37,978 nucleotides of DNA from an uncultured Pseudomonadota bacterium (GCA_903844665.1 CAIMUS010000185.1:1-37978), one strand, 5' to 3'. Numbered from the stretch's first letter, positions 15,214 through 22,875 are shown. Translations and numbers: made by a program. Notes: generated from the letters alone by a model not told the origin.

Positions 15214-16197
15214 ATGCGACCTGTCGAATACCCCGATGAAGCGATTATTGCCGCCGGTCAGGCGCTGCAAGCCGAGGGTCGGCGGATAACCGCCTTTGCG
15301 ATCCGCCAGCGGATAGGCGGCGGCGACCCGGCGCGCATTCGCGCGGTGTGGTCGGACTATCTGAACCGCTGCGCCCGGCAGACCACCGAAATAGTCAAGG
15401 AAACACTGCCGGCGGAATTCGCCGCCGCCGTAGAGGAACTGAACACCGCTTTCCTGGAGCAATGGCGCAATCTGGCCACCCGTTTTTACCAACTCGCACG
15501 CGACAGCGCCGAGGCGCGGGTGCGGGAAGCCTTGCAGACAGCCCGCACCGTCCAGGAACAGGCGGAGGCGGAGATGGCGGACGCCCGGCAGAATGCGCTG
15601 ACCCAGGACACCCGGATCGCGGAATTAACCGGCCAGTATGAAGAGGCGCAACAACGCCTGCGGACGCTGCTGCAGGAGCAGGAGGAACGGGCGCAGCAGT
15701 TGGCGGCGCTGGAATCGCGCTGGCGACAGGCGCAGTCCGAAGCGGCTGAGCGGCGGGAACAGTTGAGCCAGTTCCAGGCGGCGGCGGCGACGGCGACCGG
15801 TAAGGCCGCCGCCGAAGTCGAGCGCCGGCAGCAGGCCGAACAGGCGCTGCAGGAAGCTCAGGCGCAGCAACTGGCGCTGAAGACAGCGCTGGAAACCGAG
15901 CGCGCCCAGCGGGAGCAGGCGGAATACCGGGCCGGGCAGTCCCAGGCCGAGGCGGCTAAAGCCGCCCGGACGCTGGAGCAAACCGTGGCGGAACAGCAGC
16001 AATCAGCGGTTCAGGTCGCCGAATGGTGCGCCCGGGTGGAGGGCCTGGAGGCCCGGCTACAGGCCGCCGAAGCTGCCCGCCGGCAGGCCGAGCAACAGAC
16101 CGCGAGCCTTACCCACGTGCTTGATCGACTGGCGGCCGGCAAGCGCGGGAAGCAAGTGGAATCCGTCACTCAAAGCCAGCGCAAATCCAGGCAGTAA
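15214..16197 (+). CDS. KfrA-like DNA-binding coiled-coil protein
   Basis: A 327-residue protein. The N-terminal 115 residues match the KfrA_N DNA-binding domain (EYPDEAIIAAGQALQAEGRR, then ITAFAIRQRIGGGDPARIRAVW). From about 115 to 310 it is an uninterrupted Ala/Gln/Glu/Arg-rich coiled coil. In plasmid RK2, KfrA is an autoregulated nucleoid/segregation-associated protein, and chromosomal relatives exist. ATG at 15214 is preferred over GTG at 15205, with GAGTGAAAG before it. The gene is preceded by a palindromic operator and a CTTT tract. Its 3' end overlaps the convergent DUF2126 gene by 28 bases. No plasmid replication or partition genes are nearby, so a chromosomal or relic role is possible. 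Confidence 0.85.
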   Translation: MRPVEYPDEAIIAAGQALQAEGRRITAFAIRQRIGGGDPARIRAVWSDYLNRCARQTTEIVKETLPAEFAAAVEELNTAFLEQWRNLATRFYQLARDSAEARVREALQTARTVQEQAEAEMADARQNALTQDTRIAELTGQYEEAQQRLRTLLQEQEERAQQLAALESRWRQAQSEAAERREQLSQFQAAAATATGKAAAEVERRQQAEQALQEAQAQQLALKTALETERAQREQAEYRAGQSQAEAAKAARTLEQTVAEQQQSAVQVAEWCARVEGLEARLQAAEAARRQAEQQTASLTHVLDRLAAGKRGKQVESVTQSQRKSRQ

Positions 16198-18347
16198 GGC
16201 GTCAACGCCCTGGCGGGGGGTAATGCGGCGGCCTCGACCGGGCCATCGAGCCACTCGCTTACCAAGCGCTCCTCGCGCCGCCGGCGGGCCTCGGCGGCGT
16301 CCACCGGCAGACCGTCGTAGGGTTTGCGCTGCGGTTCCCAGTCGTGCAGGGTGACGCGCAGGGTGGTGGTTTCGCCCGGCCGCCACAGAGTCAGCGCCAC
16401 CGGGCCGTGCGCCCCCAGACCCGGATGTAGCCCCAGGTTGGGAACGAAATTGCGATAGCGCAACCCCATGATCCGTACCGGACCTTGGGCATCCGCCTCC
16501 AGGCGCAGCGGCACTTGATAGCCATCCACCTGCAGCCGCCACGCCTCCAGGGATTCCGCCGAAGCGGCGGCGCGGAGGGTCACTTCGATCCGATTGGTGC
16601 TCGCGTCCACCAGCCGCGAGGTGCCGCCCTCCTGTGAGGCCACGTCTCCTACCAGGGGCCAGAACTCCAGCGCGCGCCTGAGGCTGAGGCGGCAATCCTG
16701 AAACTCCACGCTGCCCAGCAATCGATAGCTGTTGTCCAGCAACTGCTCGACGATGGCTGGCCCCAGCCCCAGGTCCGCCGCCGCCAGTTCAGCCAGCACC
16801 TCGGCCAGATCCCGCTCCAGAAAATAAGGTAGGGCGAAGCGCTCATGCAATTCATCGCCCCAGTCTTTCAATTCGGCCGGTTCGCCCTTCGCACCGAGCA
16901 TGGCCACGATGGCGCGCAGCAGCGCCGCCAGCGCCGCCGACCGCTCCGGCGTCGCCGCCATGCGGAAGGCGCGGAATTCGACCAGACCGAGACAGCCACG
17001 GCCGGGCAGATAGGGATTCCACAGCTTTTCGATATTCAGCCCGCTACGGTGGGTGTTGCCCGCCGGGTCGCACAGGAACGGCGCCAGGCTGCTCCACAGC
17101 AAATCCGGCGCCGGCTGCTCCTGGCGGGATAACAGTTCCAACGCCAGACCCAGCTCCGCAAAGGCCGTCCGTGAGCCTTCGTCGGGGCGGGGCGACTGGC
17201 TGGAACCGCCGACGAAATCCGAGGCGAAATAATAGGATAAGGCGGGATGGCGGGTAAAATAGCGGATCAGATCGGGTAGCAGTCGGGGCCTGAGAAGAAA
17301 CGGACTTTGGGCGGGACCGGGACCGCCCAGGGTCAACTGCCCGCCCCCGCCGGAGTCCGTAATCTGGCCGTTGTAAAGAAAGCGCCGGGGCGATAATCTC
17401 TGCCTGGCGGCGGTGCTGAAGATGGTCCGGTTCGCCGCCAGAAAATCGGCCACGGTTGCAGTCGGCGCCATATTGACCTCGATTACCGCCGGGTCCGGCG
17501 TCAGCGTGGTCCAACTCACCACGGCGTCCATCGGCGGCGGGAAACCCATCAGCACCAAGTTCTCCAGCCCGGCCTCCAGGGCAGCCGGACCGGCTTCCTG
17601 GAGGAACTGCTCGAACAGTACTATGGTCGGGAAGGCCGGCAATTCCAGTACCGGCGCCGGTTGGGTGAGCGCCTCGCACGCCCCGATGGCCACCAGGAAG
17701 CTGCCTTCTCCGGCCAGTTCATCGCGCAGTCCTGTCGGTGGGATGGATTGGGAATGCAACGCTATCCGCTCCAGGCGGGTATCCTGGGAAGGACCGGGCG
17801 GTGGTGGCTTTCCATCGCAGCGGAACACCAGCCGCAGCACCGGGTCCCGCTCGCAGCGATACCGCGCCACCGCCCACCCCCGATCGTGTAGCCGTTGTTC
17901 CAGCCCCATCCAGAAGGCGGCCAGCGCTTCCGCGGAGTACTTACGGCAGGGTTTCTCCAGCAGTAGTGGATCCGGCGGACCGGTCCAGCAGCAGCCGCCG
18001 TCACGCCGGCGGTATAGACCCAGGCTCCAGCGCGGCCGCTTTTCCCCCGGATATTGCCGGCCCAGCGTGCGCAGGAGAACGCCACCCAGAGATCGCGCCA
18101 GCTCCACCAGCATCTGCTGGGCGTGCGTTTCCTTGTCTTTACCCAATGCCTCGAACAGCCATTCCGGCGCCAGCGAGAGTGGATCGGTAAAGGTCGGTTC
18201 GCCGCCCACCCAGATGTCGAGCCTCTGGCGCTCGATAAGGGTGTCGTGGTGGGCAATGGCTTGATCGAAAGTTTCGTGCGAGTCGGCCATGAATTCGGTA
18301 ACCCTCTTTCCCAGGAGAGCGGGTGAATCAGGTTTCCGAATCGACAT
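16170..18347 (-). CDS. DUF2126-type protein (transglutaminase-associated family)
   Basis: A 725-residue protein related to the DUF2126/COG4196 module that is often fused behind a transglutaminase-like domain. Family-like blocks include the N-terminal LDIWVGGEPTFTDP, PGEKRPRWSLGLYRRRDG (about 105), the mid-region PTATVADFLAANRTIF, SPRRFLYNGQITDSGGGGQ, and late RHPALSYYFASDFVGGSSQS with GLVEFRAFRM. No transglutaminase Cys-His-Asp triad is present. The start at 18347 is chosen because GGAGGA, inside the end of the upstream gene, sits 5 bases before the ATG. The genes overlap by 20 bases, so translation is coupled. Molecular function is unknown. It may take part in peptide or cell-surface chemistry with a missing transglutaminase partner. 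Confidence 0.75.
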   Translation of the reverse strand: MSIRKPDSPALLGKRVTEFMADSHETFDQAIAHHDTLIERQRLDIWVGGEPTFTDPLSLAPEWLFEALGKDKETHAQQMLVELARSLGGVLLRTLGRQYPGEKRPRWSLGLYRRRDGGCCWTGPPDPLLLEKPCRKYSAEALAAFWMGLEQRLHDRGWAVARYRCERDPVLRLVFRCDGKPPPPGPSQDTRLERIALHSQSIPPTGLRDELAGEGSFLVAIGACEALTQPAPVLELPAFPTIVLFEQFLQEAGPAALEAGLENLVLMGFPPPMDAVVSWTTLTPDPAVIEVNMAPTATVADFLAANRTIFSTAARQRLSPRRFLYNGQITDSGGGGQLTLGGPGPAQSPFLLRPRLLPDLIRYFTRHPALSYYFASDFVGGSSQSPRPDEGSRTAFAELGLALELLSRQEQPAPDLLWSSLAPFLCDPAGNTHRSGLNIEKLWNPYLPGRGCLGLVEFRAFRMAATPERSAALAALLRAIVAMLGAKGEPAELKDWGDELHERFALPYFLERDLAEVLAELAAADLGLGPAIVEQLLDNSYRLLGSVEFQDCRLSLRRALEFWPLVGDVASQEGGTSRLVDASTNRIEVTLRAAASAESLEAWRLQVDGYQVPLRLEADAQGPVRIMGLRYRNFVPNLGLHPGLGAHGPVALTLWRPGETTTLRVTLHDWEPQRKPYDGLPVDAAEARRRREERLVSEWLDGPVEAAALPPARALTPYCLDLRWL

Positions 18348-18900
18348 CTTCTTCCTCCAGGGTCTCGCACATATTGCGGTAGCACGGCTCGCAGATTCCA
18401 TGAGAGAGCGGCGGCAACATCACCGCATCGAACAGACGCAGTTGTTCGACCGCCTCTTCGACCTCTACCCAGGCGCCATCTTCCAGTGCGACCTTCATGC
18501 ACCAGCCGCAGATTTTCAAGGGATCGTCCGTGCGCGGCGCCAGCGGTGATAGTAAGGGAACCGGTGGCCGTTGCTCCGCATCGACCAGGCGGGTACGGAA
18601 TTCGACATCGTCCCTATCCACCATGGCGATGTGCATTTCCAGCAGTCGTCGCAGATCCGGGGCGTCGCAGCGAAAATGGAAACGGATGGATCGCCCGGCG
18701 CGCGCCTTCCGTAGCGCATTGCGATAGATCTGCCGGGTCGTGAGGTCGGTAATGAAATCCCATAGTGGGCGTTGGAGTACATCGTCCAGCAGCAGATGGA
18801 GGCCGTGATTGCGCGCCGCAAACTGCAGCCAGGCTTCGTTGACATAGGTGATTTCATCCTGGCTGTTCACCCGGTAGACAATGGTGGCATCTTCTAACAT
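18328..18900 (-). CDS. PAS-domain protein with CxxC pairs
   Basis: A 190-residue protein. Residues 1-100 look like a single PAS domain (TIVYRVNSQDEITYVNEAWLQFA is the usual PAS entry strand and helix). The C-terminal third has CGWCMKV and CEPCYRNM, two CxxC pairs about 40 residues apart, which could bind metal or sense redox state. There is no kinase, cyclase or DNA-binding output domain. ATG at 18900 (MLEDATIVYRV) is chosen as the domain start; an upstream ATG at 18942 would add 14 basic residues. It overlaps the DUF2126 gene, whose ribosome-binding site is embedded in its last codons, so the two probably work together. Function otherwise unknown. Confidence 0.75.
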   Translation of the reverse strand: MLEDATIVYRVNSQDEITYVNEAWLQFAARNHGLHLLLDDVLQRPLWDFITDLTTRQIYRNALRKARAGRSIRFHFRCDAPDLRRLLEMHIAMVDRDDVEFRTRLVDAEQRPPVPLLSPLAPRTDDPLKICGWCMKVALEDGAWVEVEEAVEQLRLFDAVMLPPLSHGICEPCYRNMCETLEEEDVDSET

Positions 18901-18949
18901 GGTTTTATGGGTACCGCGTTGCCGCTTGTGCATTACCGGCATTGAGGAT

Positions 18950-18998
18950 GCCGGGTTGGGACTGTAAACAGACTGTAATATCTATAACAGAACCCGGC
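18950..18998. promoter_or_regulatory. inverted repeat with internal direct repeats upstream of the PAS gene
   Basis: GCCGGGTT (18950-18957) pairs with AACCCGGC (18991-18998). Between them GACTGTAA occurs twice, 11 bases apart (about one helical turn). The position, 50 bases upstream of the PAS gene, suits a regulator-binding site. The regulator is unknown. Confidence 0.4.
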
Positions 18999-18999
18999 G

Positions 19000-19160
19000 C
19001 TGTTGCCTATCCATTGCTGTAGTTAGCCGGGGCGTGGTTATGATTCTTCGCCTGTAGGATTGGGCTTGTTTGTGAGTCTTGAATCTGGTTGTGGGTGAAT
19101 GATTATGTGTGGTTTATAAAGATGATGATATAAAAAACCGTCCAATCAGTCCCAAAACCG
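19000..19160. other. intergenic segment without a recognised gene
   Basis: No coding frame or RNA gene is convincing here. The segment separates the PAS/DUF2126 operon from the inverted-repeat-rich region that starts at 19162. Confidence 0.4.
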
Positions 19161-19161
19161 A

Positions 19162-19317
19162 GCTACCCACTTAAGACGGGACGCTTTGCAGGCTGACCGC
19201 AGAGGGGTTTCCCTGGAGCGCCGGCATCTTGCCGGCTGTTGACTGGCGCCGATGCTCTCAAGCCGGCGAGAACGCCGGCGCTCCCAGGGTCGGATTGTCC
19301 CGCCTTAAGTGGGTAGC
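19162..19317. repeat. 156-bp palindromic (MITE-like) element
   Basis: Outer arms GCTACCCACTTAAGACGGGA (19162) and its near-complement ending at 19317 match at 20 of 21 positions. Inside lies a second palindrome of REP type (GGAGCGCCGGC near 19216 and GCCGGCGCTCC near 19274). The outer arm is related to, but in reverse orientation from, the ends of the larger element at 19353-21948. No coding capacity. Confidence 0.7.
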
Positions 19318-19375
19318 CCGCCTGTAAAATTTAACCCATTGAAATTACTAACTGTCCCGGCTTAAGTGGATACCC

Positions 19376-19690
19376 CGTGGGAGTAAGAAACGAAAACATT
19401 AGGTGCACCCATTAGTTGGCTCCGGTACATCGGCCTATGGCGTCCAACAAGTGATTATATAGCTTCCGTATGTATACCACGCCCCCAAACTAGCGCACAG
19501 CGGGCGCGGCGTTCGGACATTTTTCCACGCGCCAAGGGGAAGCGTCCAACGGGCGAGCGGAAGACTAGACATTTCGATACGTTCTGTCTAATCGTGGATT
19601 CCGCTTTCCCGCCTGTCCCGCGCTGCGCTAAAAGTCGCATAATGTCATCTTCTGGAAAATCGTTCAGGGAAGGCCGGAGAGAGCCGTGGG
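19376..19690. other. non-coding left part of the repeat-bounded element
   Basis: About 315 bases with no credible gene. A weak dyad (TAGACA...TGTCTA, about 19565-19590) and a short minus-strand frame without family resemblance are present. It would be the 3' flank of the three-gene operon. Confidence 0.4.
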
Positions 19691-20119
19691 TCAGGGCTTC
19701 GCAGGGTATGCGGCGATGATGACTTGGGCGAGCTGCTCCGCCACCTGCTCGTTGAGAGCTTCATCGTAGTCCTTCACCAAGGAGTGTGATGGGTCGTCGT
19801 CTTTCTCGTCGAGTACAATGGCTACGGTGGCGTATTTCATAGCGGCGTTCTTTGCTGCACCAACATTCAAAAGCGCAAACCTAGACTTCGGGCCGACCGT
19901 GCGGCCCTTATTCACAAAGATGTCCCGAAGCGGGGGGATGGCTTCTTGCGGCGTGAGTTTTTGAAAATACTCAACCCAGTTTACCGACAACCCTTCTTCG
20001 ATCTGCCCATTTCCCTTTTTCTTGCGGCGGAATGCGGCGGGGTCAATGAAATCGCCGTCTATCGAGGCTCCCCCAACATGGCGGAATATATGATGGGACA
20101 GGTCAAGCTCGATCATCAC
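19691..20119 (-). CDS. conserved-looking hypothetical protein, third gene of operon
   Basis: A 142-residue soluble protein I cannot assign to a family. Notable segments: FRRKKKGNGQIEEGLSVNWV, SRFALLNVGAAKNAAMKYATV and EKDDDPSHSLVKDYDEALNE. The central 'LSVNW...FALLNVG...DDPSH' arrangement looks like a conserved domain rather than random sequence. There is no signal peptide or membrane segment. Its ATG overlaps the stop of the upstream gene by 4 bases (ATGA), so it is translationally coupled to it. It is the last gene of the operon inside the 23-bp inverted repeats. Function unknown. Confidence 0.75.
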   Translation of the reverse strand: MMIELDLSHHIFRHVGGASIDGDFIDPAAFRRKKKGNGQIEEGLSVNWVEYFQKLTPQEAIPPLRDIFVNKGRTVGPKSRFALLNVGAAKNAAMKYATVAIVLDEKDDDPSHSLVKDYDEALNEQVAEQLAQVIIAAYPAKP

Positions 20120-20778
20120 GCAAACGAAGCGCCAATGGCGCAGGCAACTGAAACAATGCTCTCAACCGGCTCGCTGCCGAAGTGCGGCGCCGTCAAACTG
20201 TCCCCCCGAGGTATCTCAGCAACCAGCTTGGCGAGCGGCTCACCGGTAAATTCAATAGCAACGAAATTTCTCGGGCCGTGAATCCACCGCGTGCGGAGCG
20301 TGCCGTCTGGCGTAAGGGTAATTTTGGGAAGGCCAAGTCCGGGTTGCGCCAAAAAGAAGTCGGTGAACTGACGAAGGGAAGCGGGAAGAATGTGTTCATC
20401 CTCTGCGAGTGCATCCCGGTGTAGGGCCGTTATCCGGTCAGCAATTTGCCGGTCACGCGGCGTGTTGCTGCTCAGATAGAGGGCCTGGATGGCGTCAAAA
20501 ATCTGCTGACTGTCGGTGAACTCCGGAATGATGTTGGGCGAGGCCCAGTATAGGCGTTGCAGATCGCGCGCAGTCGCTTCGAAGAGCCTTCGCGGAAGGG
20601 TCATCGTCCCGGTGAAACCGCTGCCAGGGTGCGCCCTTGCAGACAGTATATTGCGGTGGTGGTGTTCCCAACGTTGAGATGAGTAGTTCTCTGAGGTGCG
20701 GTCGAGCGACGCCGTGTTAAACATCATATCCAGTTCTGAAACACCACCATTGCGGGCATAGGTCAGCGCGGCTTCCAT
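20116..20778 (-). CDS. hypothetical protein, second gene of operon
   Basis: A 220-residue protein without a family I recognise. The first part (MEAALTYARNGGVSELDMMF) is helical. The C-terminal part (KITLTPDGTLRTRWIHGPRN, then FVAIEFTG) looks like a small beta-sheet domain. A Thr/Pro-rich middle with SSNTPRDRQIADRITALHRD follows YWASPNIIPEFTDSQQIF. There are no membrane segments. It overlaps the TIGR04255-like gene upstream by 16 bases and the hypothetical gene downstream by 4 bases. Such tight overlaps imply a three-protein functional unit. It could be the partner commonly encoded after TIGR04255 genes, but I cannot confirm that from memory. Confidence 0.75.
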   Translation of the reverse strand: MEAALTYARNGGVSELDMMFNTASLDRTSENYSSQRWEHHHRNILSARAHPGSGFTGTMTLPRRLFEATARDLQRLYWASPNIIPEFTDSQQIFDAIQALYLSSNTPRDRQIADRITALHRDALAEDEHILPASLRQFTDFFLAQPGLGLPKITLTPDGTLRTRWIHGPRNFVAIEFTGEPLAKLVAEIPRGDSLTAPHFGSEPVESIVSVACAIGASFA

Positions 20779-21584
20779 ATCGTCTCCTGCACCTGCTTGG
20801 CGGTGGCATCGAAGAACAGCTTGTAGGTAGCGTCATGGGCCGAGTCATACCAGGCCCGCGCTCCGTCCAGAGAGAGGTCACTCGGGACGCCGTAGGCCTT
20901 GAGTTCCAAGCCAACGGCAAGCTCCATGGTGTCCGCCCGACGACCGGACCGAATGGCCAAGTCAAGCAGAAGACTCGGATTTACTCGATAGGTTGCCGTT
21001 GCATTCAGCCCTGCAAACTGTCGGTCGTCGGTCTGAATGTCATAGAAGCTCGTTACCGGGGGCAACATGTTCATAAGCTGCCCTTGGTTGGCAAAAACTT
21101 CGTTGGGGGTGATGACATTGACATAGGTAAGTTCGCATCGCTGGATAGGGTCGAGCTCTCTCCCGATGAACTCCTGAATGAAGGCCTTATAGTCTTCAAT
21201 CTCCCGCCAGAAGTCTTTTATCACCGTCTCGTAGTGAGGATATTCGCTCGGCGTCGAACTAGACAAGCGCCGCCAGTTGAGCATAAACGCGTTCCGTTGA
21301 ACTTGAATGAGCGTCGGGTGATGATCACTGAAAAACCAAAAACGCGGCAGAGGGAAGACTTCGCCGGGCGCTTCCATAAGTGGCTGCGCATCGGACGGAT
21401 TAACGACTACGCCTTGCTGCTCGCAAAGAGGATATTTTTCGCGGATGCGATCCCAGTAGATGCCGATGTGTTGAGCTTTAAACTCCGGTATCGGCAGATG
21501 AAAGAGAGAAACAACAAGCTCGGTGATAGGAGGATTCTCGAACTTGATGCGCTCCTTGGTGTTTCCAGCTAGCGCGTTGGTCAT
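20763..21584 (-). CDS. TIGR04255-family-like protein, first gene of operon
   Basis: A 273-residue protein. The N-terminus (IKFENPPITELVVSLFHLPI) and the later blocks LIQVQRNAFMLNWRR, YPHYETVIKDFW, and RCELTYVNVITP match the TIGR04255 family pattern (NPPIxEAVxE, then hQhxxxxFxxNWR, then ELTYINxI). The family is widespread, variable and biochemically uncharacterised, and is often found in small operons on accessory DNA. The ATG at 21584 lacks a strong ribosome-binding site. A 7-bp palindrome CTAAGGA-A-TCCTTAG lies about 30 bases upstream and could be an operator. Base composition is less GC-rich than the flanking metabolic genes, which supports transfer. Confidence 0.8.
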   Translation of the reverse strand: MTNALAGNTKERIKFENPPITELVVSLFHLPIPEFKAQHIGIYWDRIREKYPLCEQQGVVVNPSDAQPLMEAPGEVFPLPRFWFFSDHHPTLIQVQRNAFMLNWRRLSSSTPSEYPHYETVIKDFWREIEDYKAFIQEFIGRELDPIQRCELTYVNVITPNEVFANQGQLMNMLPPVTSFYDIQTDDRQFAGLNATATYRVNPSLLLDLAIRSGRRADTMELAVGLELKAYGVPSDLSLDGARAWYDSAHDATYKLFFDATAKQVQETIWKPR

Positions 21585-21609
21585 TTGGTAACCACAATAT
21601 GTGAAGGAT

Positions 21610-21628
21610 TACTAAGGAATCCTTAGCA
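21610..21628. promoter_or_regulatory. short palindrome upstream of the TIGR04255-like gene
   Basis: CTAAGGA, one base, TCCTTAG, a perfect 7-bp inverted repeat within the presumed promoter of the three-gene operon. It may be an operator. It is too short to be a terminator. Confidence 0.35.
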
Positions 21629-21664
21629 CTTGAGCGGCCTCATACCGTCAGCCGTGAGATCGTA

Positions 21665-21832
21665 CTATGACTGATGTTGTAGCTGCGGGCAATGTCCCTC
21701 ACCTATAGCCTGTATGCAGCTCGCTCGGTATGCGATGAACCCCGCGATCAGCGCAAAGCAGCCGCCGATCAAACTCCCCCAGTCCGTCAGGAGCTTATAC
21801 CAGGTGAGGTCGAGCGGCAACCCCAAGTTCAT
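21665..21832 (-). CDS. small membrane protein, probably a truncated remnant
   Basis: A 55-residue frame (MNLGLPLDLTWYKLLTDWGS, then LIGGCFALIAGFIAYRASCIQAIGEG). The single membrane helix followed by AYRAxxIQA resembles the N-terminal anchor of longer proteobacterial proteins of the 'GxFALxAGxxAYxAGxIQA' type that continue as a coiled coil. Here the frame stops soon after the helix, so it is probably a truncated copy. It lies upstream of the TIGR04255-like gene in the same orientation, inside the inverted-repeat element. Function unknown. Confidence 0.4.
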   Translation of the reverse strand: MNLGLPLDLTWYKLLTDWGSLIGGCFALIAGFIAYRASCIQAIGEGHCPQLQHQS

Positions 21833-21960
21833 ATGGTTCCTCGCCGACTGCTTCTTGCGATTGTTGCGCATCCGGGCGGCGGTGTCAAAACCGCATAAGC
21901 GCCAGTATGTTAATTCCGCTTCAACGGGTATCCACTTAAGCCGGGACACCTTAGCCAGTT

Positions 21961-22037
21961 GTAGGGTGGGCAGCTTGCCTGCCCACGCCGGTTATCTGGG
22001 TAAAAGCTAAGGTGGGCAGACAAGCTGCCCACCCTAC
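21961..22037. repeat. 26-bp-arm inverted repeat
   Basis: GTAGGGTGGGCAGCTTGCCT begins the left arm (21961-21986). The right arm (22012-22037) is its reverse complement at 25 of 26 positions. The GTAGGGTGGGCA motif is a common interspersed palindrome in bacterial genomes. It starts 13 bases outside the 23-bp repeat. Confidence 0.85.
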
Positions 22038-22101
22038 CTATCTGGTGCTTCGAAGATGAAACAGAATGGCTTAAAGTGTCCAATGTCGCGCTGCACGGCC
22101 A

Positions 22102-22183
22102 TGATCATCGTTTCGGCCACCGATTGGTGGGCATTGCCCACAACTCCGTATGGGTTGGCGGCATGTGGCCCAAACGATGATCA
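22102..22183. repeat. 19-bp-arm inverted repeat with central hairpin
   Basis: TGATCATCGTTTCGGCCAC (22102-22120) and GTGGCCCAAACGATGATCA (22165-22183) are complementary at 18 of 19 positions. A small hairpin GTGGGCA-T-TGCCCAC lies between them. It is non-coding and one of several palindromic elements clustered at 19162-22183. Confidence 0.8.
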
Positions 22184-22313
22184 AGGCCGCGCTGCACCGC
22201 CGCCCGTTCCCTATCGCCTCGGTTGACGGCGCGTGATTTATGCCGCGCTCGGCTGCCAGATCGTTTATACTAATCTGACCTTTCCCGTTAGCGTGCTACT
22301 GCATAACTTAGCT

Positions 22314-22688
22314 GTGACAGCCTCCGACATCAAAATCTCTGAAGCCATCTTAAAGCTTTCTGAACCACTTCGAAAACAATATCGAGAATCTCACCGTCTT
22401 CAAGCAATTATCTCTCTGACGGTGATGGCATGGAACATCTCACTCTTTTCAAAAGAACAACAAGCTCATGTGCAAGGAATGTTACTTGATATCCTGCCTC
22501 CACAGCTTCGAGGGGAGGACGTTGCCGTCTTATTAGAATGTCTTGATACTCTGATTGAAAGTAAGAACAGATACTACCCCAACGTGAGAGAGTATATTCT
22601 CACGCATACGCTATCATACTCAGGTGATTTGATCACGTTGACAGTCGGAACAGCGCCAGTGCCTGCAACCATTCAGAAAAGGCCATAA
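22314..22688 (+). CDS. hypothetical protein, AT-richer orphan gene
   Basis: A 124-residue helical protein from GTG at 22314 (VTASDIKISEAILKLSEPLR). An in-frame GTG at 22233 would add 27 residues of doubtful origin, so the start is uncertain. Sequence features: amphipathic helices (EAILKLSEPLRKQYRESHRL, HVQGMLLDILPP, VAVLLECLDTLIESK) and no catalytic motif or clear membrane segment. The gene is AT-richer than its neighbours and lies between a cluster of inverted repeats and a stem-loop (22698-22724), consistent with acquired DNA. Family not recognised. Confidence 0.55.
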   Translation: MTASDIKISEAILKLSEPLRKQYRESHRLQAIISLTVMAWNISLFSKEQQAHVQGMLLDILPPQLRGEDVAVLLECLDTLIESKNRYYPNVREYILTHTLSYSGDLITLTVGTAPVPATIQKRP

Positions 22689-22697
22689 TCCTGCACA

Positions 22698-22724
22698 AGG
22701 AGGAACAAAACAATTGTTCCTCCT
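22698..22724 (+). terminator. stem-loop after the orphan gene
   Basis: AGGAGGAACAA, 5-base loop, TTGTTCCTCCT: a perfect 11-bp stem beginning 10 bases past the stop codon at 22688. There is no long T-run after it, so termination efficiency is uncertain, but the location fits a transcript end. Confidence 0.55.
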
Positions 22725-22875
22725 GGAATTCCAGACAGGAGCAAGACCATTGGCACCAGGATAACTGCAGACAGGTATGAAGACTATCGGACATCACCCC
22801 ATTAGTCTTAAAAGGGCAAGGCGTTGGCGCAATTGCCGCAGTACCAGTACGGCCGCCTCACGCTGACACCCCGAG
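22725..22875. other. short intergenic segment
   Basis: No gene, repeat or regulatory site recognised between the stem-loop and the 3' end of the DUF1254 gene. Confidence 0.4.

Larger units (their letters stand above)
19353..21948. mobile_element. 2.6-kb segment bounded by perfect 23-bp inverted repeats
   Basis: The left end (19353-19375) begins TGTCCCGGCTTAAGTGGATA and is the exact reverse complement of the right end (21926-21948). Between them are a three-gene overlapping operon and a small membrane-protein fragment, but no recognisable transposase or recombinase. No clear target-site duplication is seen in the flanks. It looks like a non-autonomous element mobilised in trans, or cargo caught between two solo copies of the same terminal repeat. 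Confidence 0.6.
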
